Shown here piece after piece: positions 54,791 through 64,000 of a stretch of DNA of 64,000 bases; position 1 is the first letter of the stretch; every line of letters starts with the position of its first letter. A program made the position numbers and the translations under genes. The DNA comes from Orychophragmus violaceus (lineage: Eukaryota; Streptophyta; Magnoliopsida; Brassicales; Brassicaceae). The stretch is taken from positions 42,429,126-42,493,125 of the forward strand of contig CM058237.1 in assembly GCA_030180135.1 (NCBI GenBank), read 5' to 3'. The notes beneath the pieces are model-generated. The model worked only from the letters and a program-made list of their open reading frames with translations. It searched no databases and was not told where the DNA came from.

Positions 54791-55281
54791 CGAAAAATTG
54801 TAGCTATACCATATATATTTGAATATTCGTTAGATATAGCTACGAATAGCCACAAAATGTGTCGTAGCTATATTTCCGCGTTTTTGTCATAGATATTCGT
54901 AACTATATGTTTCCACGAACATGTTGTAGCTATTCATAGCTATTTTTCTACAAATAGCTACAAATTTATTTTGTAGCTATATAGCTACAGATAGTAACGA
55001 AATAGCTACGGGTTTTGATTTTTTCCAGTCATAGCTAATCCGTAGTTATCCGTAGCTTAAAAAATAGCTACGGAAAATCCGTAGCTAAGCTGAGATATAG
55101 CTATTTTGCTACGAATAGCTACGAATTTATTTTCTAGCTATATAGCTACGGATAGTAACGAAATAGCTATGGATTTTGATTTTTTTCCAGTCGTAGCTAA
55201 TCCGTAGCTATTCGTAGCTTAAAAATTAGCTACGGAAAATCCGTAGATAAGCCGTAGCTATATGACAGTTTTCTTGTATTG
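54785..55281 (-). mobile_element. Probable non-autonomous CACTA-like element with TAGCTA subterminal repeats
   Basis: The right end read in reverse is CAATACAAGAAAACTG, one base off the plant CACTA (En/Spm) terminus CACTACAAGAAAA. The left edge (about 54785: ATACGAAAAATTGTAGC) is a degenerate partner. The interior is packed with TAGCTACGG and TAGCTAT motifs on both strands, including a 161-bp tandem duplication (54939-55099 and 55100-55262). CACTA elements carry such subterminal motifs as transposase binding sites. The 3-bp target duplication could not be confirmed. Confidence 0.5.
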
Positions 55282-55559
55282 ATTTCTTCTTCAAACGCAT
55301 GATTACGGAGGCACCCCTCCGAATCACCGAATCAGTCATTGGTAAAAATAGCCAAAATGCTAACAACGCTCTCAAATGTCGCTGATTAGATGAAATCGAA
55401 GTTCTCGGATTTCCTAGGAATTTAAAAAAAAAATTGCGTGAAAATTTTCTTTTTTTGAAGAATTATAAATTTTAATAAATTTATTGTTTTATATTAAATT
55501 AAAATATTGAATTCGATTTCAATAAATTTTAAATTAATTAATTTTATTTAATTAAAATA

Positions 55560-55925
55560 ATTTTAGTTCTTTATATTTCGTCGAAAATCCATCGGAAAAC
55601 AGTCATTGGTAATCCATAGAAAAACAACCGTCCAGAATCCGTCGGAAAACAACCGTCCGGAATCCGTCGAAAAACAGCCTTCGAAATCTGTTGGAAAACA
55701 GCCATAAACCGTCAGAAAATATTTCTGACGATTATCCGACGACATTTTTAATTGTGTCATTATCATCGGAAATCCGTCGGTTTTTATTTCAGTAGTAAAT
55801 CCGTACGTATTTTCCATGAATTTTACTTTCCGACGAAATTGTCCCGATGAACAAAATCCGTTAGAATGTGTCGGGATTTGCTGTTTCTGACGGATTTCCA
55901 ACCATTTTAGCCATCGAGAATACAT
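55560..55925. repeat. GTCGGAAAAC repeat array
   Basis: AATCCGTCGGAAAACAACCG-type units recur at about 23-32 bp, at least five times between 55575 and 55720. Inverse copies (CCGACGAC, CCGACGGATT-like) follow to 55905. The ORF on the minus strand is a by-product. It is probably the subterminal region of a DNA transposon; class undecided. Confidence 0.5.
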
Positions 55926-56757
55926 TGTTTTCTGTACAAAGTTACATATATTTAAAATATATTAAATAATAATTTTGGTTTTACATTTAATGTAAGTTTG
56001 AAAGTATTAACATAATATTTTTAATTTTCAAAATGTATTTGCTCGCGAGCTAGCTTACTACTCATTAGAGTTGACTTGTATAACTCTGTCAATTCAATTA
56101 AGTTCGGTAATGTAATCAGTTTACAGTAAGTCAGCTCATGAGCTAATAACTCATTTGACACCTCTTGTAGAGAGTTGCTAATCGAAATGATAGCAATTCA
56201 TGTAGAAGCTTATTTTCTCGAGCAAGAAATATGGGAAAAGTTGCCTTTTGCTTGATTCACTTCTTTGAGAATCTTGATGAAGATTATCGGAATGCCTCAA
56301 CCGATGTGGAGAAGAAAGAAATCAACAAACATACTCTGTTCAATACAACATGACACCAAGAATGTTCAGAAATATATCATGGACCATGTGGGCTAAGTCA
56401 TTGCGAAACCGTCATTTCTCCTAAGAAATGCTTGAGACAGAAATACAAAACAGAGATTTATTGATGATGATTTACAAAGATTGGGAAATGAGTAGTTACA
56501 AGGCATCTTATTTTTTTTTCAGCAATAGGATCGAGATGGTCTGTATTGGTTAACTACACTCACTGAGATTTGGAGAAAATCTGGATTATTTATAAAGCCC
56601 CAACCAAAATATGTGTTATTTTCTGTGATCTTCAGTACATAACTTGTGAAATAAGTTAGATGATGGAACAAACATTATTTGCACAGACTTATGCTGCTAA
56701 TGAGGAAGTTAAGGAAGGAACTATAGTTATTACTACGGGATACTAACACAGCTTTTG
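55926..56757. other. Unassigned interval left of the 5-kb LTR element
   Basis: No long ORF, no recognised domain. An AT-rich first part is followed by sequence of more balanced composition that could be an old coding remnant, but no frame gives a recognisable protein. Confidence 0.4.
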
Positions 56758-58608
56758 TGTAATGCTCCGCTCCTGGATATCGGAAACGACGATGTTAGGA
56801 CAAGCGTCTACGTCCGAAGGTTAGCCTAAATGTCCTTCCATGGTCCCAAGATTCTACGCACTTCCTTCTTTTCAAAACCACCAATGTAATCAGAAATTGA
56901 ACTCTTGTTACCAGTCCTGTGAGAGAAAGAAAAGGAGAAAGGAAAAGGACTAAGTAATTGATTAACAACAGTTATCCAGTAAATGCAAGTTCTAGGGATC
57001 CACGAACTTATCTCGATCATACATCAATCAACAAGAAAAAGTCATAAGGTAATATCTGCTAACAAGCATCACCCCAAAGAGCATTCAAGTACCAAACAAT
57101 GACTCTCCTATTCTTCTATGTGGTACCAGACACGGGCTCTACCACAATTGGCACCAGATACGGGCACTGCCAGGAGTGATACCATACACAAACACTACCA
57201 CCCCATCACGCTCTCCATAGAGTCTACATGGGCTCGCCGAAGCCCCAACGATGGCTAAGGTGCTGACACGGGCCCCTCTAGCCAATCAAACAAACGGACA
57301 TGGTGCCAGACCCGAGCCCCACCATTCTGTATTCTCAATCAACCTATCACAACTCGACAACTCCTAACTGATTCCTCATATCTCATATCTCATATTCCAT
57401 TATCATTTATCTTAGTTCTTTATCCTAATTCTCACATTCCATATTCATATCTCATAGTCCTTATTCCACATACTTTCCCCACACAATAGCAAACACCCCC
57501 ACAATAATTATTCATATACAATCAACCATATTCAGTTTAGCAATCCTATATATATTCTTAGTTTGTCCATCACATCAACACAAATCAACAACAATAACGA
57601 TATACATATAGATCTATAATAGATATGCGCCATATATGTGTTTACACATCACACTCAGTTACGCATAGTCATATAGCTATACATAGGAGGCGGACATTAA
57701 CAAATGACTAATGGCCCGAAGAAAGATGAATGAACGATAGAAAGTCCACAACCAGTCCTCACCTCGGCCTTGGCTGACGAAGACGATGAACCGCAGACGA
57801 ACACGAATGGACTTCAATGGAGATCGCGAAAGAGGAACACAGCTATCCACGATCTAAAGCTATATATCAACTCTACTGGAACCATGATATATATCTATGT
57901 GTCTAATAAGTCCCTGAAAAGATTCAGGTCAAGCGGAATCCGCTTGCTCAACTCAAAATACAGACAAAGTTAGACTAATCACAGATTCGTCATGAAAAGA
58001 TACATTTTACAAAACAGATCATAACTTCCAAACGGTAAGTCGGAATTGAGCGATTCTTACATTTTTGGAAATCTGAGACCGAGATATTTCCACCAACATA
58101 TTGTGCGTTCCGTGGATCCTTACGAATCTCCGAGAAAACGTGAATTAATCTGACGGCCGAAATTATCTTGATCCTAGATGTGCATTCAGAAAAGTGAAAG
58201 ATCAAAGAAACGAGATTAGATCTCCAATTTAACACTACATGGCAATCAAAACACGACAGCAAAAGAATAAAAGAGAAGATTTGATGGATTATAGATTCAC
58301 TTAATTCGGGAAGAAGAATCGAGAGAAAAGACGCAAGGAAGAAGAGGAATCAGAGGAGATCAACGGAGGACAACGGTGGTGGACGACGACCGCGGCTAGT
58401 CTTCGACAAAATTCGGAGACGGGTTAATCTGGTGGGCGACGGGCAGGGCTTCACCGTCGATCTCTTCTTTGCCTCTTCTCTTGGGTGGCTCCTCTATTTA
58501 TATATAAGAAAATGAGAGGGGACCCTAGGTTTAATGAGATGGGCTAAAGGACTTGGGCTTAATGAGCTGTTTTTGACAAACCCAAAAGCAGAGATTTGGG
58601 CGATTACA
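56758..58608 (-). repeat. Left LTR (3' LTR) of the 5-kb element
   Basis: Plus-strand start TGTAATGCTCCGC, end GGGCGATTACA. It has a minus-strand TATATAAATAG box at 58494-58504. Confidence 0.9.
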
Positions 58609-59915
58609 ATTCCCCTCCCCCTCCCTTAATGGGAATTAGTCCTGAATTCCAAGAGGAAAGATCCCTGGAACTCAAACCCAAAACCCAATGGGACACGGAA
58701 AGCACTTTGAAGGAAGGTGCGAAATCTTGCGAGGTTACACACTTCTTCTTTGTGTCCAAGGAATGAAAGATAACGGAACGAGTAAGGAGTTGGACTTCCA
58801 AACCCTACACCCCGAAACCCACTGACTTTGGATGATCGCTTGACCAACAAGAAAATAAGAACATGATCAAACGACAATCCTTTGTCGGGCTTAAAGATGT
58901 CAAGGAATGGCATCCGAATAAGCCTCAACTTTCTCATTCTTATTCTCTCATCCAAGGAGGAAGTCAAGATGAGCTAATGCCCACCAAGAAAAACCACAAA
59001 GCAGGAAGGAATACAAGCCGAGAGGGAGAAGAGAGTAGTAAACAAGAAACGACTCCGAAGGAAAATATAAGATCACATGAAGAACTTAGGAAGAATCCAT
59101 AATTGTTTCCCATTAGACAACTCTTTTTGGAACCAAGAAATATATATGAATTACGATAAGAGAATGAATGCAATAGTACAAGAAAGAAGCGATGAAGAAC
59201 GAGAATCCAATTTGCAGAATCTCCAGAACATAGAGAGATTGAGAGCGCAAGAAAGAGGAAGAAAACACAAGAATAGAAACGACTTCAGAACGAGAATGAC
59301 AAAGAGGAAGGCAGGAACTTGGACTCAGAAAACACCACAAAAACTCATCTTCGATTCACTTCAGGTACTCCACTCGAACTGATCTCGAAACACCTCGGTT
59401 AACGCCACCATGCACTTCTCGCCTTGCCGCACACCATTAGGCATCCACACCAGATAACCACCAATCCAAAAACACCTCAACGACATCTACTACCCCGAAA
59501 GCATACACCACAACATACATCTCAACATTCACCTCGTTAGCGTACTCCGCAACATACATCTCAACACACATCTCATTGGTATACACCTCAACATACATCT
59601 CAAAATACCCTTAATGACATACATCTTGACATACGTCTCGACACACATCTCGACACACATCTTATGGGAAATCAACACCACTAAGGTCTAAGGGCACCGA
59701 CCACAACCTGAAAGGAAGATCTAACTAGACTTGCACCATATAGAAGAAGACACATAATGCTCTAGTTGATGGTTTGAAAATACTTTCACAAATTTTATTC
59801 GGATTATAAACTTTCGCAAACACTTTTTGAAAACAGAAATAAGGTTTTTAGAAAACGACAGAAGCTGATCCCTCAGGCAGAACTGAGGGACCTTAAACCA
59901 GGGTCTAATACCAAT
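58609..59915 (-). other. Internal region of the 5-kb LTR element
   Basis: No recognised protein. It contains a CATACATCTCAACA / CACATCTCGACA repeat tract at about 59505-59665. Plus-strand frames at 58863-59102 and 59077-59382 are charged, low-complexity and antisense to the element. Confidence 0.6.
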
Positions 59916-61757
59916 TGTAACGCCCCACTCCCGGAGAACCGGAAACGACGACGTTAGGACAAGCGTCTACGCCCAAAGGCTAGCCGACATGTTTTTACAT
60001 GGTCCCAAGAGTCTGCACGCTCTCTTCTTTTCAAAACCACCAATGTAACCAGGAATTGAACTCCTGCTACCAGACTGCGGGGGAAAGAAAAGGGGAAAGG
60101 AAAAAGACTGAGTAATTGATTAACAACAATTACCCAGTGAGTGCAAGTCCTAGGAACCCACAAACTTATCTCGATCATACATTAATCAACAAGTAAAAGT
60201 CATAAGCTAATATCTGCTAACAAGCATCACCCCGAAGGGCACTCAAGTACCAAAAATTGAGTCTCCTATTCTTCTATGTGGTACCAGACACAGGTTCTAC
60301 CACAGTTGGCACTACACACGGGCACTGCCAGGGGTGATACCAGATACAAGCACTACCACCCCGTCACACTTTCCATAGCGTCTACATGGGCTCGCCGAAG
60401 CCCCTGGATATGGCTAAGGTGCCTAACACGGGCCCCACCTCTAGCCAATAAAACAAACGGATATGGTGCCAGACCCGAGCCCCACCATTCTGCATCATCA
60501 ATCAACCTATCACAACTCGACAACTCCTAACTCATTCCTCATATCTCATATTCCATTATCATTTATCTTAGTTCTTTATCCCAATTCCCACATTTCATAT
60601 TCATATCTCATAGTCCATATTCCACATACTTTCCCCACACAATAACAAACACCCCACAATCATTATTCATATACAATCAACTGTATTCAGTTTAGGAATA
60701 CTATATATATCTAGGTTTTTCCATCACATCAACACAAATCAACAACAATAACGATATACATATAGATCTATAATAGATAGGCACCATATATGTGTTTACA
60801 CATCACACTCAGCTATGCATAGTCATATAGCTATACATAGGAGGCGGACATTGACAAATGACTAATGGCCCGAAGAAAGATGAATGAACGATAGAAAGTC
60901 CACAACCAGTCCTCACCTCGGCCTTGGCTGACGAAGACGATGAACCGCAGACGAACACGAATGGACTTCAATCGAGATCGCGGAAGAGGAACACAGCTAT
61001 CCACGATCTAAAGCTATATATCAACTCTACTGGAACCGTGAGATATATCTATGTGTCTAATAAGTCCCTGAAAAGATTCAGGTCAAGCGGAATCCGTTTG
61101 CTCAACTCAATATACAGACAAAGTTAGACTAATCACAGATTCGTCATGAAAAGATACATTTTACAAAACAGATCATAACCTCCAAACGGTAAGTCGGAAT
61201 TGAGCGATTCTTACTTTTTTGGAAATCTGAGACCGAGATATTTCCACCAACATATTGTGCGTTCTGTGGATCCTTACGAATCTCCGAAAAAACGTGAATC
61301 AATCGGACGGCCGAAATTATCTTGATCCTACATGTGCATTCAGAAAAGTGAAAGATCAAAGAAACGAGATTAGATCTCCAATGTAAGACTACATGGCAAT
61401 CAAAACACGACAGAAAAAGAATAAAAGAGAAGATTTGATGGATTATAGATTCACTTAACCCGGGAAGAAGAATCGAGAGAGAAGACACAAGGAAGAAGAG
61501 GAATCAGAGGAGATCAACGGAGGACAACGGTGGTGGACGACGACCGTGACTGGTCTTCGACGAAATCCGGAGACGGCTGAATCTGATGGGCGACGGGAAG
61601 GGCTTCGCCGTTGATCTCTTCTTTGCCTCTTCTCTTTGGTGGCTCCTCATTATAAGAAAATGAGAAGGGACCCTATGTTTAATGAATTGGGCTAAAGGAC
61701 TTGGGGTTAATGGGCTGTTTTTGACAAACCCAAAAACAAAGATTTTGGACCATTACA
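59916..61757 (-). repeat. Right LTR (5' LTR) of the 5-kb element
   Basis: Plus-strand start TGTAACGCCCCAC, end GGACCATTACA. The TATA region has a short deletion (about 61646-61655). Confidence 0.9.
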
Positions 61758-62199
61758 TTTTGGATTATATGCCAAGCCCTGGATGGTGAATGAAAATTTT
61801 AATGAGATTGTTCACCCAACCGAGTAGTTCTAAAATTTCTGAATGCAACTCTTTTCGGCCTTTGCATCAATTGTTGGAATTGGCGTCAATATACATCGGT
61901 TGCAATAAACGATATAAAATTTTCGCATTAGTTATGAAAACCGATGTTGAATATTTATATCAATTTTTCAACTTAATGTTACATTTGTATCAGTTATAAG
62001 TAATTGATAATATAATTAGTATCAATTTCGGTAAATGATTTTAGTAAAAATATCATTTATCATAAGCGACACTAATATTTATATTATTCATCTTTTAAAA
62101 AAAATTGTTTACCTCACATTCAGCTAATCAAAATTTCTTTTGTATCATGATAGTAATGGATATATGCAGCAATAAATTATATTCAATTATTACATTATA
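61758..62199. other. Flank between LTR element and Helitron
   Basis: AT-rich, no recognised gene; a short frame at 61790-61999 has no domain. Confidence 0.5.
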
Positions 62200-63319
62200 C
62201 TAGGAGAGAACCCGCGCAAATGCGCAGATTTTGTTTAAAAATTTGTAGATATTTAATATGTTTTGATATTGATTTTGAGTATCAATATTGTTATATATTT
62301 TTAATTTATAAATTTTTTTTTATGATTATCATGATTATGATTATATATGCTCTAATATACGATTATTAATTTATTTTATTTTACTAATAAATTAATTATC
62401 AATTTTCAATGAGTTTTTTATACAATTTTATTTCCTCAACCTTTTTTATCATTCTTTTAATTTTATAAAATATTTAAAATATTTATACTTTTTATTTATA
62501 CATTTTCATTTATCAAATTCTTAAATTTTTAGTCTTCATTCATAAGATTTTAATATACTTAGTTATTATTTTAATTTTGTAAATTTATATATATTTCATA
62601 AATTTTATTTCTTTTTTTGTTCTTATATTTTTGTATAATTTCTTTTTTTGTGTTATCATTTTATCTCATGTTGTAACATTTTTTTTTATTCATAATAATT
62701 ATTATTTATATATTTTAATATTTAAGTAATTTTTTTTGAATTTTACACACGCATATATATATATATATTATTGATTTAATTTAATTTCTTATATTATTAT
62801 ATTTTGTATACTTTTTCTTTATATTGTCATTCTATCTCATTTTTATAATATTTTCTTTCTATTTTTCATAATAATTATTTTTATGATTTTTTATGATTTT
62901 TTACTTTTAATTTTCAATACTTGAATTTTTGTAATAATGTTATCTTTACTTTTAGTTTTCAATACTTGAATTTTTTAATAATGTTATTTTTACTTTAGAC
63001 TTATAATTTAACATTTTACTTGTATTGAGATTTGTTTATTTTTGTTTATTTATTGCATAAAAATATGAAAAATATATTTACAATTTATAAAAATGTAATA
63101 TTTATAAATTTATGAGATTCTTAATTAAATTCAAATTTAGAATTTATGTTTTAATAACTTTAACAACTTTCTCTTAAATAAATGATATTATATTAAATAT
63201 TATATTTATTTAAATTTTAAATAATGATTTTGGAAATTTTTTAATGAGTTTGGACCAATCAAAAGGGGGGCTGATGTGGCAGCTTGAGAGATCACCCCCT
63301 TCTCTCATTATATATAGGA
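62200..63319 (-). mobile_element. Non-autonomous Helitron, minus strand
   Basis: Read on the minus strand, the element begins TCCTATATATAATGAGAG at 63319. It ends with a hairpin (CTGCGC-ATTT-GCGCGG), a 9-nt spacer and CTAG at 62200. Flanking bases are A before TC and T after CTAG, so it sits between A and T as Helitrons do. No target duplication, no Rep/helicase. The interior is about 1.1 kb of extreme AT content. A second GC-rich inverted repeat (AAGGGGGG, CCCCCTT) lies near the 5' end at 63260-63300. Confidence 0.75.
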
Positions 63320-64000
63320 TTACAACCAATACAAAGTGGTGACAAAAACTTAGAGATGAAAAAAAAACTATAAAGTTAAGTCATAATAAACGTACATGGT
63401 TGTATAAAGCATAAATTACATCTAAGTGTATATGCTTTGATTTCTCTTTCTTAAAAAAACCCTTGAATATTATCTATTTTGTTCATCTTCTCTTTGAGTG
63501 TTTTGTTCATCTCCTTTTTGAACCATCTTATAGTACATCATCTATCAAACAAAATTATCTGCTTCGTTTGTAATAATATAAATCCTGTAAATAAAAGAAC
63601 TTAAACTTTATCATTTCTAAAACTGTGTTCCAATAGAAACATATAAAAATTAACTTTTGTCATCTGGTAAGTGACATGTAAATAACCGAATGTTAAGATA
63701 CAGAAAGAAAAATGAATTAGGAAAACTAGTATGGAGAAGTGAAAAAGATAAAGAAAAGCAACCATGAGATAAAGATAGCCCTAACCATAAAAAAAACTGT
63801 GAACTTATCTAGCCAAATTAACATGAGATTCAGAGATATTTCATGAGACCGATGTTTGATAGAGAATGTAATTTATTGTAAAAAAAGAGAGAATGATTTG
63901 ATTTGGTTTAATGCAGAGTCAGTTATATAAACAAAAAGATAAAGAACGTGAAGAAAAAAGAGAGATTTTAGGGATTTTAGTTGCTATATCAATAACAACC
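63320..64000. other. Right end of the window, no gene recognised
   Basis: AT-rich sequence with short stop-rich frames on both strands; no motif identified. Confidence 0.5.

Larger units (their letters stand above)
56758..61757 (-). mobile_element. Non-autonomous LTR retrotransposon, 5.0 kb, TTTTG TSD
   Basis: LTRs at 56758-58608 (1851 bp) and 59916-61757 (1842 bp), with TTTTG at 56753-56757 and 61758-61762. On the minus strand, a degenerate PBS (TTGGTATTAGACCCTGG, plus about 59898-59915) adjoins the right LTR. The purine tract AAGGGAGGGGGAGGGGAAT (plus about 58609-58627) adjoins the left. The 1307-bp interior has no gag or pol motif on either strand. LTR ends (GGGGCGTTACA on the minus strand) resemble those of the LARD-like element. 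Confidence 0.9.

Noticed and set aside
58863..59382. Charged plus-strand ORFs in the 5-kb element interior
   Set aside because: Low-complexity Lys/Glu/Arg composition, antisense to the element, no recognised domain.
57770..61127. Two near-identical short ORFs starting MADEDDEPQTNTNG (57770-57973 and 60924-61127), considered as a duplicated small gene
   Set aside because: They lie at the same place in the two LTRs of the 5-kb element and are antisense to it; their similarity is that of the LTRs.

Overview
The window is nuclear plant DNA, almost certainly from a Brassicaceae species. The one intact host gene is a seven-exon, minus-strand quinolinate synthase (SufE-NadA fusion, 712 codons) that closely resembles the Arabidopsis protein. 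Nearly everything else is transposable-element sequence, as in pericentromeric or other repeat-rich heterochromatin. The species cannot be fixed from the sequence alone.

Layout. 1-2967: 3' part of an RE1-like Copia retrotransposon with its 3' LTR. 2963-6880: decayed LINE whose RNase H domain is split by a 2.07-kb MULE (4530-6597, 9-bp target duplication). 7233-10068: quinolinate synthase. 10245-13612: internally deleted Copia element (ATAAT duplication), ending 177 bp upstream of the quinolinate synthase start codon. 14860-15104 and 51676-52922: two halves of a decayed DUF1985-type gene.

The DUF1985 gene is split by a three-level nest. An Athila-type Gypsy (15105-51675, GAGAT) lacks reverse transcriptase, RNase H and integrase. 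It contains a Tat-type Gypsy on the minus strand (19182-40461, TCGTT). The Tat element contains a large-LTR non-autonomous element (27074-37061, GCGAG, LTRs about 3.6 kb). A second insertion in the Athila, a minus-strand Copia (42441-49234, TGCAC), interrupts its env-like reading frame. Every level has TG...CA termini and matching 5-bp target duplications.

53.8-56 kb holds AT-rich repeats, including a probable small CACTA-like element with TAGCTA subterminal repeats. 56758-61757 is a 5.0-kb non-autonomous LTR element (TTTTG). 62200-63319 is a non-autonomous Helitron on the minus strand.

Most unusual signals. (1) A roughly 50-bp cassette made of two phased, near-palindromic half-sites (GYRW-CGRYCG-WYRC, cores usually 21 nt apart, often bracketed by CGC and GCGA) occurs many times in two unrelated retrotransposons, the Athila and the minus-strand Copia. 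(2) In both Gypsy elements the glycine codon of the protease active site reads TGA. (3) The Tat element carries an antisense four-exon, 700-codon gene with consistent splice phases. (4) The MULE carries an all-plus-strand series of TGGACA motifs.

All coordinates and motif counts were read by eye; no alignment or database search was run.
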